DNA of 19,202 nt from an uncultured Azospirillum sp. (GTDB lineage: Bacteria; Pseudomonadota; Alphaproteobacteria; Azospirillales; Azospirillaceae): the NCBI GenBank assembly GCA_937960755.1, contig CALGOL010000584.1:1-19202 (forward strand), read 5' to 3'. Position 1 is the stretch's first letter; every line of letters starts with the position of its first letter. Made by a program: the position numbers and the translations under genes. Below are positions 1 to 7,191 of this stretch, piece after piece. The notes under the pieces are model-generated. The model was not told where the DNA came from, made no database searches, and saw only the letters and a list, made by a program, of their open reading frames with translations.

Positions 1-93
1 CCAAGCGGCGCTACGGCGCGCCAATTCATCATCCGCCGCCGCCAGCAGCGAAGCCGGCAGCCTGGACCACAAAAAATCATCCCATGACGGCAT
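1..93 (-). CDS. Partial CDS at the window edge, unknown product
   Basis: An open frame on the minus strand begins with ATG at position 93 and runs off the left edge after 31 codons. The N-terminus starts MPSWDDFLWSRLPAS and then becomes alanine/acidic rich. It is the same strand as the TPR gene and begins 52 bases after that gene's stop, so it could be the next gene of a minus-strand unit. Only a weak CAGGCG-like ribosome site lies upstream. No family can be recognised from so short a piece, and it may be a chance frame. Confidence 0.35.
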   Translation of the reverse strand, partial: MPSWDDFLWSRLPASLLAAADDELARRSAAW

Positions 94-145
94 GATGGCG
101 GACGCCTGACGCTCTATGGCTTCATCTCCTCGTCTGACCCAAGCT

Positions 146-1585
146 TTAACGATCAGACGTCGCGGACAGGTCCAACCCCAGGCGGCGCGCCCCCGTCTCC
201 AGCGCGGCGCGCATCCAGCCGTGCTGATCGATCTGGAACGCTATGGCTCCGGCCTGCGCCTGATGTCCACGGGCCAGCGCCGCGTCGCCTTCCGCCTCCC
301 GCCCCAGATCGTAAAGAACAGCGGCTTGGCAAATGAAGGGCCATGCTTTGAGCGGCGCGGCCTCTTCGGCTTTCGCCAGAAGCTTCAGCGCGTCGTCCAT
401 TCGGCCTTGACGGTGACGGACCAAGCCCAGAACCGCCAACGCCCGATCCGTCCGCGCAAGGCGCAAGGCCAATTCGGCGTTGGCTTCCGCCTCGTCGATG
501 CGCCCCAGCGTCCAGGCTGCGAAGGCCCGCAAAGCCGGAATTGTCGGAAAGGTCTGGACTGACGTCCCCAGGACGTCCATCGCCGACCGATGCGCCGCCA
601 GCGCCGCTTCGGAATTTCCGACCGCCAGCAAAACCTCTCCAAGCGCCGTGTAACCAAAGTGTTCGCGCGGCGATGCGTTCAGCGTTTCGCGGGCGACCTT
701 TTCGGCTTCCCCATAGCGGCGCGTCCCGATCAGGCTCATCGCCAACAAGAAGCGGTAATAGGCGGTGGCGCTTCCGCGTTCGATCAACTGTCGCAACAAG
801 CGTTCGCCGCGGGAGACATGTCCCATGGCCAGCAGCAAACGGTATAGCCAGTGAGTGATCTCCAATGATTCGGGGAAAAGTTGGAGGGCGCGGTCCAGCC
901 TGACCAACGCCTCTTCCCAAGCATCGGAGCGATTTTCCTGCGCCAGGAGGACGCCGAGATTTTTTAGGCCGACGTAATTGTCGGGATCGATCGCCAATCC
1001 GCGCCTTAATTCCATTTCAGCATGCGCTTGGTCGCCTTGGGTCAACAGGATGGCCCCCAAGCTGGCGTGCCCATCGGCGATTCTCGCCGCATCGCGCCAA
1101 TCGGAACGCGGCGCGACGGCGTCGTAGATCGCTTGAGCCCCCGCCCAATCATTGGCCTGGGCCAAGCACAGTCCAAGACAATCACGCGCCTCCTCGTGAT
1201 TCGGCCGGCTGTCCGCCACTTGGCGGTATAGCGCCTGGGCTTCGCGCCAATGATCGGCCTCCCGCGCTCCATGGCCCATGGCGAAAGCGCCGTCGCTCCA
1301 ATATTCCGGGTTCCGCGCTCGGAACCGCTGATCCGCCGCCGCCGCTTCGGCTTGGTTCCCGGCGGCGCGCAACGCCGAAACCAGCCCGTACCCGGAAGCG
1401 GGGTCGTCGGGCAGGATGACCAACGCCCGTTCGAACGCCGCCGCCGCCGCCGCCGGTTCCTCCTTCGACAGCGCCACCCCCATTTCGCGATGATAATTGG
1501 CGAAGGTGTCGTCCCGAATACGACGACGCCACGCATCGACATCGATTTTTGCGCCATCCATGTTCTGGTGCGGCTCCGCGTTCAT
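146..1585 (-). CDS. TPR-repeat protein
   Basis: A protein of about 479 residues built almost entirely of tetratricopeptide-type helical repeats. Recurrent TPR signatures are visible, such as AAAAFERALVILPDDP near the start, MELRRGLAIDPDNYVGLKNL in the middle and KVARETLNASPREHFGYTAL later. There is no signal peptide, membrane segment or catalytic domain, so the visible role is protein-protein scaffolding, probably cytoplasmic. I chose the ATG at 1585 because GGAG lies six bases before it. An ATG four codons upstream (1597) has no such site. The upstream neighbour on the same strand is a sulfotransferase-like gene. TPR proteins next to sulfotransferases or glycosyltransferases are common in surface-glycan regions, but no specific partner can be named. 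Confidence 0.85.
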   Translation of the reverse strand: MNAEPHQNMDGAKIDVDAWRRRIRDDTFANYHREMGVALSKEEPAAAAAAFERALVILPDDPASGYGLVSALRAAGNQAEAAAADQRFRARNPEYWSDGAFAMGHGAREADHWREAQALYRQVADSRPNHEEARDCLGLCLAQANDWAGAQAIYDAVAPRSDWRDAARIADGHASLGAILLTQGDQAHAEMELRRGLAIDPDNYVGLKNLGVLLAQENRSDAWEEALVRLDRALQLFPESLEITHWLYRLLLAMGHVSRGERLLRQLIERGSATAYYRFLLAMSLIGTRRYGEAEKVARETLNASPREHFGYTALGEVLLAVGNSEAALAAHRSAMDVLGTSVQTFPTIPALRAFAAWTLGRIDEAEANAELALRLARTDRALAVLGLVRHRQGRMDDALKLLAKAEEAAPLKAWPFICQAAVLYDLGREAEGDAALARGHQAQAGAIAFQIDQHGWMRAALETGARRLGLDLSATSDR

Positions 1586-1669
1586 CGTCGTCTCCATGGG
1601 TCAGCGGCGTCGAATAAGGCCTCGGTCGCGGTTATCCGCCAATTGGCGCCGCGATCCGGCGCCTTATGT

Positions 1670-1697
1670 AAGATATTCAGCCGATTTCGCTAAACAA
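1670..1697 (-). promoter_or_regulatory. Candidate sigma-70-like promoter for the TPR gene
   Basis: In the locally AT-richer gap upstream of the TPR gene, the minus strand reads TTGTTT, 16 bases, then TATCTT. This roughly fits -35/-10 spacing and lies about 85 bases ahead of the start codon. Match quality is moderate, and alphaproteobacterial promoters are poorly predicted by eye. Confidence 0.25.
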
Positions 1698-1829
1698 TTT
1701 TGCTCAATCGTTATGACGCCGACGGCGTTTGAAGGCGATATTTCAAACAAGAGAACAATTCGCGCCATGGCGCGCGTCGGGGAAAAACCGATTGATAAGG
1801 GGAGGGCCTTGCGTAGCGACTGACGGCGA

Positions 1830-1870
1830 CGCGCAGATGAAATCACCCGTCAGGTAATTTCATCTGCGCG
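1830..1870. terminator. 14-bp perfect inverted repeat, possible terminator
   Basis: The arms 1830-1843 and 1857-1870 are perfect complements (core GCGCAGATGAAAT / ATTTCATCTGCGC) around a 13-base loop. The element sits between the stop of the sulfotransferase-like gene (1902) and the TPR gene start, where a terminator for the upstream minus-strand gene would be expected. There is no T run after the stem on the minus strand, so a classical rho-independent terminator is not proven. A protein-binding site or an mRNA-stabilising hairpin would also fit. The remainder of the 1586-1901 gap holds no supported gene. Confidence 0.5.
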
Positions 1871-1901
1871 GCGTCCCTGGAGCGGCGCTTCCGCCAAAGG
1901 A

Positions 1902-2915
1902 TCATATCCGGCAGAATTCACGAACCGACGGCGGGATATAGGCGTCGGCCTTCTCCACCATTTCCGGCGTCATCATGCGCCGCCATTCGTCGCGGTCGCC
2001 GCGGCGAAAGTTATAACGATGCAGATTTCCCGTCGCGGCCTCGACCACCTTTTCGAGCGCCGCCGGGGCGTGGGAATGGCCGGCCGTCTCCAGGATGTTT
2101 TCGAGAACGGCGCGGGGGTCCGACGCGATATCGGCGTAATCGATGAAATGCAGTCGGAAGGAACACCCCTTGTCGCGTAAATCCAGCCAGCCGGCCAACC
2201 AGCGCGGCAGGAACGCCAGATGCATGTCGAAGAACGCCTCGGCGTCGAGGCTCTGTGGGCGGGATTTGAGCGCCGACCATGCGGCTTCCCGCGGATCGCG
2301 GTACTGCACGAACACGTCCTTGACGCCGGAGCGTTCCAGCAGCGCCAGATTCCAGTCGCTGGCCAGCAGATGTCCATGAATGGCGCAGCCGCCCCGCGCG
2401 AAACGGTCGAGCCAGCGCGGCGCCACGGCGGACCGGAAGGCTACGCCAAGGCTGATCTGGGCGATCGGCATTTGGGTCGCGGTCGAGACGAGGGAACTGA
2501 GAAAGGAACTGGCCGATTTGGGCATGGCGGCGATCAGGATGCTGGGGGCCGCGGCGTTGGGGCCGGCGGCGATCTCCCGGTCCAGCGCGTGGGCTTCAGC
2601 GGCGAAGGCGGCGTAGGGCAGGAACCCGACATCGCGGGCGATGGGCAGGTCGATTTCCTGGCAAAGAGCGAGGGCCCGTCCGTACCGTTCTTCGCTGACC
2701 TGAAAGCGGTCGACCAGAAAATGCATGTAGGCGGTGTAATAACAAGCGGCGCTGATCGTCAGATCGGTGTCGAGGCAGCCGGACACGGCCGCGGCGTGCT
2801 CGCGCTCAGGCAGGAAGAACTCGGTGAAGCGCCGGACGGCCCCGTTGTAATCGCCGCCGTCGATCAGCGCGTTCAGTTCCGCCGCCCCCGGGGTCCCACT
2901 TCGGTGAGCTCCCAC
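1902..2915 (-). CDS. Sulfotransferase-like protein, probably 5'-frameshifted
   Basis: The product resembles PAPS-dependent sulfotransferases, which move sulfate from PAPS to a hydroxyl or amine. The 5'-phosphosulfate-binding loop is visible as AAMPKSASSFLSSL around residues 130-142 (counted from the GTG at 2915), and the 3'-phosphate site as VQYRDPREAAWSALKS around residues 203-218, with Arg206 and Ser214 as candidate PAPS contacts. The ~120-residue N-terminal part is helical, without signal peptide. The annotated start is a GTG with no ribosome site. A better start is ATG at 2989, with GAGAGG five bases upstream, opening MEKAETVSMKTPVDG. That frame meets a stop, but restoring one G in the minus-strand G run at 2885-2889 joins the two frames (…VGPRG-AAELN…) into a 362-residue protein. 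The gene is therefore either truncated by a real one-base loss or affected by a sequencing error. The acceptor is unknown. Confidence 0.75.
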   Translation of the reverse strand: MGAHRSGTPGAAELNALIDGGDYNGAVRRFTEFFLPEREHAAAVSGCLDTDLTISAACYYTAYMHFLVDRFQVSEERYGRALALCQEIDLPIARDVGFLPYAAFAAEAHALDREIAAGPNAAAPSILIAAMPKSASSFLSSLVSTATQMPIAQISLGVAFRSAVAPRWLDRFARGGCAIHGHLLASDWNLALLERSGVKDVFVQYRDPREAAWSALKSRPQSLDAEAFFDMHLAFLPRWLAGWLDLRDKGCSFRLHFIDYADIASDPRAVLENILETAGHSHAPAALEKVVEAATGNLHRYNFRRGDRDEWRRMMTPEMVEKADAYIPPSVREFCRI

Positions 2916-2988
2916 GGAGTGTGGCGCAGCGCCAGCGGCCGCCGCCCGTCGACCGGCGTTTTCATCGAAACAGTCTCCGCTTTTTCCA

Positions 2989-3002
2989 TGCCCGCCTCTC
3001 GC
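2989..3002 (-). promoter_or_regulatory. Ribosome-binding site for the upstream sulfotransferase start
   Basis: On the minus strand GAGAGG stands five bases before the ATG at 2989. This favours translation from that ATG rather than from the GTG at 2915 and so supports the one-base frameshift reading of the gene. Confidence 0.5.
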
Positions 3003-3018
3003 CGGCTTTCACCGTTTG

Positions 3019-3795
3019 TCACCGCCGGTTGTCAAACCATCCGACAGTGCGGACATAGAAGGTATTATTGGCGCTGACATTTGTGATCGCGGCGATCTGT
3101 CTTGAAGTGTTGGTGCGAACCAGAAATTCACCAGTCGCCGCGGTGCCGATAGAAAAAGTAGTTAAGTTATTACCGCTTCCCGAACCGAAGCCGGTCGTCT
3201 GGGTGAGCGTTTCGTCAGGAGATCGAATTACACACTAAACACCTATTGTTCCGCTATTAACAAGACCAGCGCGCACGCGCGCCAACACTTTCACGTCCGG
3301 CGGCACGCTTAACGTGAACAGTGCGCTAGTCGCCCCCAGCGTGGTGACACCCTGCACGTCATAGGATGATGCTGACCATATAAATTCATCTTCAGACTGT
3401 ACAAAGGCTAGGATATTGCCCGAAACATCGGTCCGGATCGATCCAATGCGCCGTTTATGTGAATAGCCTGACGGCAATGTCGGGTTGGAAAAGCTGGTGG
3501 AGAATAAAATATCCCCGGCCCCGTCCGAATCGGCGCGGATCAGAAAAACATGGTACCAAACGGCAGCGGCGCGGGCGCCCGCATCGAGACCGTTACCGCC
3601 TGAGCCGGCGGACCAAACCCCTTAACTTTGAAGGACTTTCGATATCCCCGAGGCGAGTTGGACCAACTGAGCGTTGTCGGCGTCAGCCGCTACGCCCGCG
3701 TCGACGTCGATGGTGGTGGCCGGACTATTGGCGCTATTCGACAGGGTGAGGCCAAACAGGAAGCCGGGCAACGGCGGCTGCGGATGAATAAACAT
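3019..3795 (-). pseudogene. Phage/tail-associated type protein with two in-frame stops
   Basis: A 259-codon frame runs from ATG at 3795 to TGA at 3019 without any frameshift. It is interrupted by TAA at 3622-3624 (codon 58) and TAG at 3235-3237 (codon 187). AGGAGA lies about 11 bases upstream of the ATG. All three pieces read as one protein: N-terminal FGLTLSNSANSPATTIDVDAG, central WYHVFLIRADSDGAGDILFS followed by LPSGYSHKRRIGSIRTDVSG, and C-terminal EFLVRTNTSRQIAAITN and FYVRTVGWFDNRR. This layout (sugar-free, beta-rich, the KRRIG-S-I-R block, the Y/V-GW-DxR end) matches hypothetical proteins often found in phage tail or prophage regions, as I recall the family. It most likely is a recently inactivated gene. 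Readthrough or suppression is a less likely alternative. It lies 29 bases upstream of the proposed sulfotransferase start. Confidence 0.7.
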
Positions 3796-3849
3796 AAGCT
3801 ATGTATCTCCTAATTTTAAATATGCGGCTATAAAATACTAGCTCATTCC

Positions 3850-4050
3850 ATGTTACGGGGTGATTGTCGGGAGTTCAAGCGGCAACAGGACGCGCGCGGG
3901 ATGACCGTTCGTCAAGGAATGTTGATCGACGCGGCAATCGTCAAGGCGGCGGTCAAACCGCCACCCGGCAAGGACGGGGAGGTGTCGGAACGCGATCCGC
4001 AGGCGGGTCGGATGAAAAAGAACGATAAGACTAATCCGCCGAAAGATTGA
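3850..4050 (+). pseudogene. IS5-family transposase remnant
   Basis: A 66-codon frame contains FKRQQDARGMTVRQGMLIDA, then AIVKAAVKPPPGKDGEVSER and DPQAG. This resembles the central part of IS5-type DDE transposases, where a 'G-x-L-x-D-A-T-I/L-V-x-A' strand is followed by a proline-rich stretch and a conserved RDP-x-AG motif. The D of the LIDA element would be a catalytic-core Asp in the intact enzyme. The N-terminal helix-turn-helix part, the remaining catalytic residues and any terminal inverted repeats are missing, and homology fades after AGRMKKN. This is a decayed fragment, unlikely to be active. The assignment is from memory of the family. Confidence 0.5.
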
Positions 4051-4244
4051 CCTTTCACCGTCATTCCTTTGTGCGCCGAAATCCATCTTTTCGACGACGT
4101 TTCTCATAAGATGGGCCCCGGCTTTCGACGGGGTGAAGAAGGTTAATATTTAGGGAAAACGGTACAATACCGTCTACGCAGGCGGCGCTCAACGCCGCGC
4201 GCGTTTCACCCGATCGCCCTGGCGCTTCACCGGGGCTGACGTTC

Positions 4245-4394
4245 ATGACCTGGCCCGTTCATGACGCCTTCGTCGACGGGGCGCTGGTTCAAGGCGACGA
4301 GGCGATCCGCATCGGCGCAATTCACCGAATGTTAATCTATACCTTTAAAAATCAATGCGCAATGGCTTCGAGTGAAAGATGTGAAAATAAATAA
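4245..4394 (+). pseudogene. Short coding-like fragment, unknown
   Basis: A 49-codon frame starts MTWPVHDAFVDGALVQGDEA and continues IRIGAIH. It has GC-rich third positions like a genuine gene up to about 4329, then abruptly passes into AT-rich sequence and stops. The frame stays open upstream (ALNAARVSPDRPG from 4188). It looks like the cut-off piece of a gene truncated by an insertion or deletion at about 4330. No family is recognised. Confidence 0.25.
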
Positions 4395-4602
4395 ACCTGA
4401 GAATAAAATCGATTGATATGGTAAATATGACGTGAAATACAGAAAATCTGAATAATGACAAACACCAGCGAATGGCGATAATTTTCCATTCCAGCAAACT
4501 TCACGGGGATATGGGCGGCGAATTCGGTTCCTGCGCCGGACGGAAACTGTCCATATCACCGAATCCCATGTTCACAGGGCCAGCTTCGGGAGAGACGCCG
4601 CC

Positions 4603-5637
4603 GTGACCACCACCCCGACGACAAGAGTTTCCGCCGAGGCGATCGGTACAGGAAAGGCGGTGGTGACCGGCGCCGCCGGCTTCATCGGCAGTCATTTGGT
4701 GGATCGCTTGCTGGCGGACGGCTGGACCGTGGTCGGCATCGATAATTTCGCCAACGGACGGCCCGATAATCTGCGTGCGGCTGGAGCCGATCCCCGCTTT
4801 TCTTTCCTTCGGGCGGACATCGCCGAGCCCGGCGCCATCGACGAGGCCTTCGAGGGGGTGGACTGGGTGTTCCATCTGGCCGCGCTGGCCGACATCGTGC
4901 CTTCGATCGAGCGCCCTGTCGAATACCATCGCAGCAATGTGGACGGCACGGTGATGGTGCTGGAGGCGGCCCGCAAGGCCGGCGCCAAGCGCTTCCTCTA
5001 CGCCGCCTCCTCGTCCTGTTATGGACTGGCGACGCAGCACCCGACGCCGGAAACCGCGCCGGTGGCGCCCCAGTATCCTTACGCGCTGACCAAATGGCTG
5101 GGCGAACGCTGCGTTATGCATTGGCGTCAGGTCTACGGCCTTCCCGCCGTGGCCTTGCGACTATTCAACGTCTACGGGCCGCGCGCCCGCACCAGCGGCG
5201 CCTATGGCGCGGTGTTCGGCGTATTTCTGGCCCAGAAGCTGAACGGCAAGCCCTTCACGGTGGTCGGCGACGGCGCCCAAACCCGCGACTTCACCTTCGT
5301 CACCGACGTGGTCGACGCCTTTGTGCGCGCGGCGGCCTCGACGCTCGACGGCGAAATACTGAACGTCGGGTCGGGCGGAACATACAGCATCAATCATTTG
5401 GTGGAGCTTCTGGGCGGCCCCGTGGTCCATGTCCCCAAGCGTCCGGGCGAACCGGACTGCACCTTCGCCGACATCGATCTCATTCGGCGGCGGCTGGACT
5501 GGCGGCCCCGCGTATCCTTCGAAGAGGGCGTGGGGATCATGGCCGAACGGATTGAGGACTGGCGCGAAGCGCCCGTGTGGGACGCCGGGTCTATCGCCGA
5601 GGCGACGCGGACCTGGTTCATGTTTCTGAAGGACTGA
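4603..5637 (+). CDS. NAD-dependent nucleotide-sugar epimerase/dehydratase (extended SDR)
   Basis: The 344-residue protein has the normal length of UDP-glucose/UDP-GlcNAc 4-epimerase-like enzymes, which invert or dehydrate the sugar of a nucleotide sugar through a 4-keto intermediate. The NAD-binding glycine motif TGAAGFIG sits at residues 22-29. The catalytic triad region shows SSSCYG at 136-141 and YALTK with Tyr160 and Lys164. RLFNVYGPRA and the RDFTFVTDVVDAFV substrate-side blocks are typical of the GalE/WbpP/RmlB superfamily. Start is GTG at 4603 behind GGGAGAG; the first 17 residues are an extra hydrophilic lead. It opens the plus-strand cluster and ends four bases before the next gene, so the two are very likely co-transcribed. 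Which nucleotide sugar it uses cannot be read from the sequence. Confidence 0.88.
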   Translation: MTTTPTTRVSAEAIGTGKAVVTGAAGFIGSHLVDRLLADGWTVVGIDNFANGRPDNLRAAGADPRFSFLRADIAEPGAIDEAFEGVDWVFHLAALADIVPSIERPVEYHRSNVDGTVMVLEAARKAGAKRFLYAASSSCYGLATQHPTPETAPVAPQYPYALTKWLGERCVMHWRQVYGLPAVALRLFNVYGPRARTSGAYGAVFGVFLAQKLNGKPFTVVGDGAQTRDFTFVTDVVDAFVRAAASTLDGEILNVGSGGTYSINHLVELLGGPVVHVPKRPGEPDCTFADIDLIRRRLDWRPRVSFEEGVGIMAERIEDWREAPVWDAGSIAEATRTWFMFLKD

Positions 5638-5644
5638 CCGAGTG

Positions 5645-7180
5645 ATGAGCGCAGCCCCCCTTGCGAAGATCAAGACCGTCGCCGAGGTCGCCGAAATCGC
5701 TCGAGCCGAGCGCGAGAGAGGGCGTAGGATCGCGCTCGCCCACGGCACCTTCGACCTGATGCACTTCGGGCATGTTCGCCATCTCCAAGCGGCCCGGCGG
5801 GAGGGAGACCTGCTGATCGTCACCGTGACCGCTGACGCCTTCGTCAGCAAGGGACCGGGGCGTCCGGTGTTCCCGCACGGCATACGCGCCGAGATGCTGG
5901 CGTCGCTCGCCTGCGTCGACCATGTCGCCATCGTGCATGAACCCACTGCGGAGGGCGTGCTGCAGGCGGTCCGGCCCGACGTCTACGTCAAGGGCGGCGA
6001 CTACGCCAATCCGGAGGACGACGTCACCGGAAAGATCCGCGACGAGGCCGCCATGGTCGAGCGTTTCGGCGGCCGTCTCGTTTTCACCAACGAGATCACC
6101 TACAGCTCCTCCTCCCTAATCAACCGTCATCTGGACGTCTACGATCCGCCGCTGCGGGCCTTTCTCAACGCGCAGCGCGAAATGGGCGGGCTGGAGGTTT
6201 TCACGGCGCTGATCGAGCGCGTGCGCGATTTGAAGATCCTGGTGATCGGCGACGCCATCGTGGACGAATACCAATACGTTGTGCCCATGGGGCGTTCGCC
6301 CAAAGAGAACATGATCGCCACGCTCTTCCAGAACCGCGAGCTGTTCGCGGGGGGCGTCGTGGCGGCGGCGAACCACGTCGCGGGTTTCTGCGCCAAGGTT
6401 GACGTGGTGACCGGTCTCGGCGAAAGGGAACGGCACGAAGACGTCGTGCAGGCGGCCTTGAAGCCCAACGTCGGCCTGGAAACCGTCACGCTGCGTGACC
6501 GGCCGACCACGCGCAAATGCCGCTTCATCGACCAGAGCTATTTACGCAAGCTGTTCGAAGTCTATACAATGGACGACGCGCCGCTGACCGGCCCTGACGA
6601 GGACGATCTCGTCGAACTGGTCGCGCGGCGGGCGCTGGACGCCGACGTGGTGATCGTTACCGACTTCGGGCACGGCCTGATTACGCCGCGCGTCATCAAG
6701 GCGCTGATCGACAACGCGCGTTTCCTCGCCGTCAACGCGCAATCCAACAGCGCGAACACCGGTTTCAATCTAATCACCAAGTATCCCCGCGCCGACTATA
6801 TCTGCATCGACGCTCCCGAGGCCCGACTGGCGGTCGCCGATAAATTTGCGAGCGTCGACAAAATTATCGGCGAGTTGCTGCCGGCCCGTATCGATTGCGA
6901 CCGCATGGTCGTCACCAACGGGCGGCATGGCTGCGTCACCCGCGGTCCGGGCGAACCGTTGACCCATTTGCCGGCGTTGACGAAGACCGTGGTCGACACG
7001 GTGGGCGCGGGAGACGCCTTCTTCGCGGTGACGGCGCCCCTGGTGGCGGCGGGAGCCTCCCTGGCGGGCGCCGGATTTATCGGAAACGTCGTCGGCGCGC
7101 TGAAGGTCGGGATCGTCGGCCACCGGAAGTCGGTGGAGAAACCGGCGGTGCTCAAGTATCTTCAGACCCTGTTGAAATAG
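5645..7180 (+). CDS. Fused nucleotidyltransferase / PfkB-type sugar kinase
   Basis: A 511-residue bifunctional enzyme with the domains in the order opposite to HldE (RfaE). Residues ~1-160 are a cytidylyltransferase-fold domain with AHGTFDLMHFGHV (HxGH at 40-43), a KGGDY block and a YSSSSLI element close to the ISSTxxI signature. From about residue 185 a ribokinase/PfkB domain begins with ILVIGDAIVDEY, and the signature DTVGAGDAFF lies at 451-460 with Asp457 the probable catalytic base. In HldE the kinase makes heptose 1,7-bisphosphate and the transferase makes ADP-heptose. By analogy this protein phosphorylates a sugar phosphate and then attaches a nucleotide. ATG at 5645 follows AAGGA; a GTG one codon earlier is also in frame. 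It is followed 11 bases later by a GmhA-like gene, which strengthens the heptose reading. Nucleotide and sugar specificity are unknown. Confidence 0.85.
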   Translation: MSAAPLAKIKTVAEVAEIARAERERGRRIALAHGTFDLMHFGHVRHLQAARREGDLLIVTVTADAFVSKGPGRPVFPHGIRAEMLASLACVDHVAIVHEPTAEGVLQAVRPDVYVKGGDYANPEDDVTGKIRDEAAMVERFGGRLVFTNEITYSSSSLINRHLDVYDPPLRAFLNAQREMGGLEVFTALIERVRDLKILVIGDAIVDEYQYVVPMGRSPKENMIATLFQNRELFAGGVVAAANHVAGFCAKVDVVTGLGERERHEDVVQAALKPNVGLETVTLRDRPTTRKCRFIDQSYLRKLFEVYTMDDAPLTGPDEDDLVELVARRALDADVVIVTDFGHGLITPRVIKALIDNARFLAVNAQSNSANTGFNLITKYPRADYICIDAPEARLAVADKFASVDKIIGELLPARIDCDRMVVTNGRHGCVTRGPGEPLTHLPALTKTVVDTVGAGDAFFAVTAPLVAAGASLAGAGFIGNVVGALKVGIVGHRKSVEKPAVLKYLQTLLK

Positions 7181-7191
7181 GATGAGAGCCC

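Larger units (their letters stand above)
3796..4602. other. Gene-poor region with mobile-element debris
   Basis: This stretch separates the minus-strand left arm from the plus-strand glycan cluster. It contains an IS5-type transposase remnant (entered separately), a short coding-like fragment (4182-4394), and around 4063-4140 a sequence whose minus-strand reading (HPVESRGPSYEKRRR) resembles the spurious peptides produced by dispersed intergenic repeats of alphaproteobacteria. Positions 4330-4500 are clearly AT-richer than the surroundings and probably hold the promoter of the glycan cluster, but I cannot pick convincing -35/-10 boxes. An imperfect inverted pair, GATATGG (4508-4514) and CCATATC (4551-4557), lies in the leader of the first cluster gene. 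Confidence 0.5.

Noticed and set aside
1664..1846. Minus-strand 60-codon frame between the TPR and sulfotransferase genes
   Set aside because: No ribosome site or family features, and it would start within the 14-bp inverted repeat; probably chance.
3019..3795. Stop-codon reassignment in this organism
   Set aside because: Other genes in the window end normally at TAA, TAG or TGA without homologous sequence continuing beyond; nonsense mutation is simpler.
4061..4246. Minus-strand 61-codon frame containing HPVESRGPSYEKRRR
   Set aside because: The peptide looks like the typical spurious reading of a dispersed intergenic repeat, with no ribosome site; noted only within the intergenic entry.
4413..4440. 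TTGATA followed by an AT-rich stretch as a promoter for the glycan cluster
   Set aside because: No acceptable -10 box at 16-18 bases; only the general AT-richness is supported.
4501..5121. Minus-strand 206-codon frame opposite the first epimerase
   Set aside because: It is the antisense shadow of a gene with clear SDR motifs.
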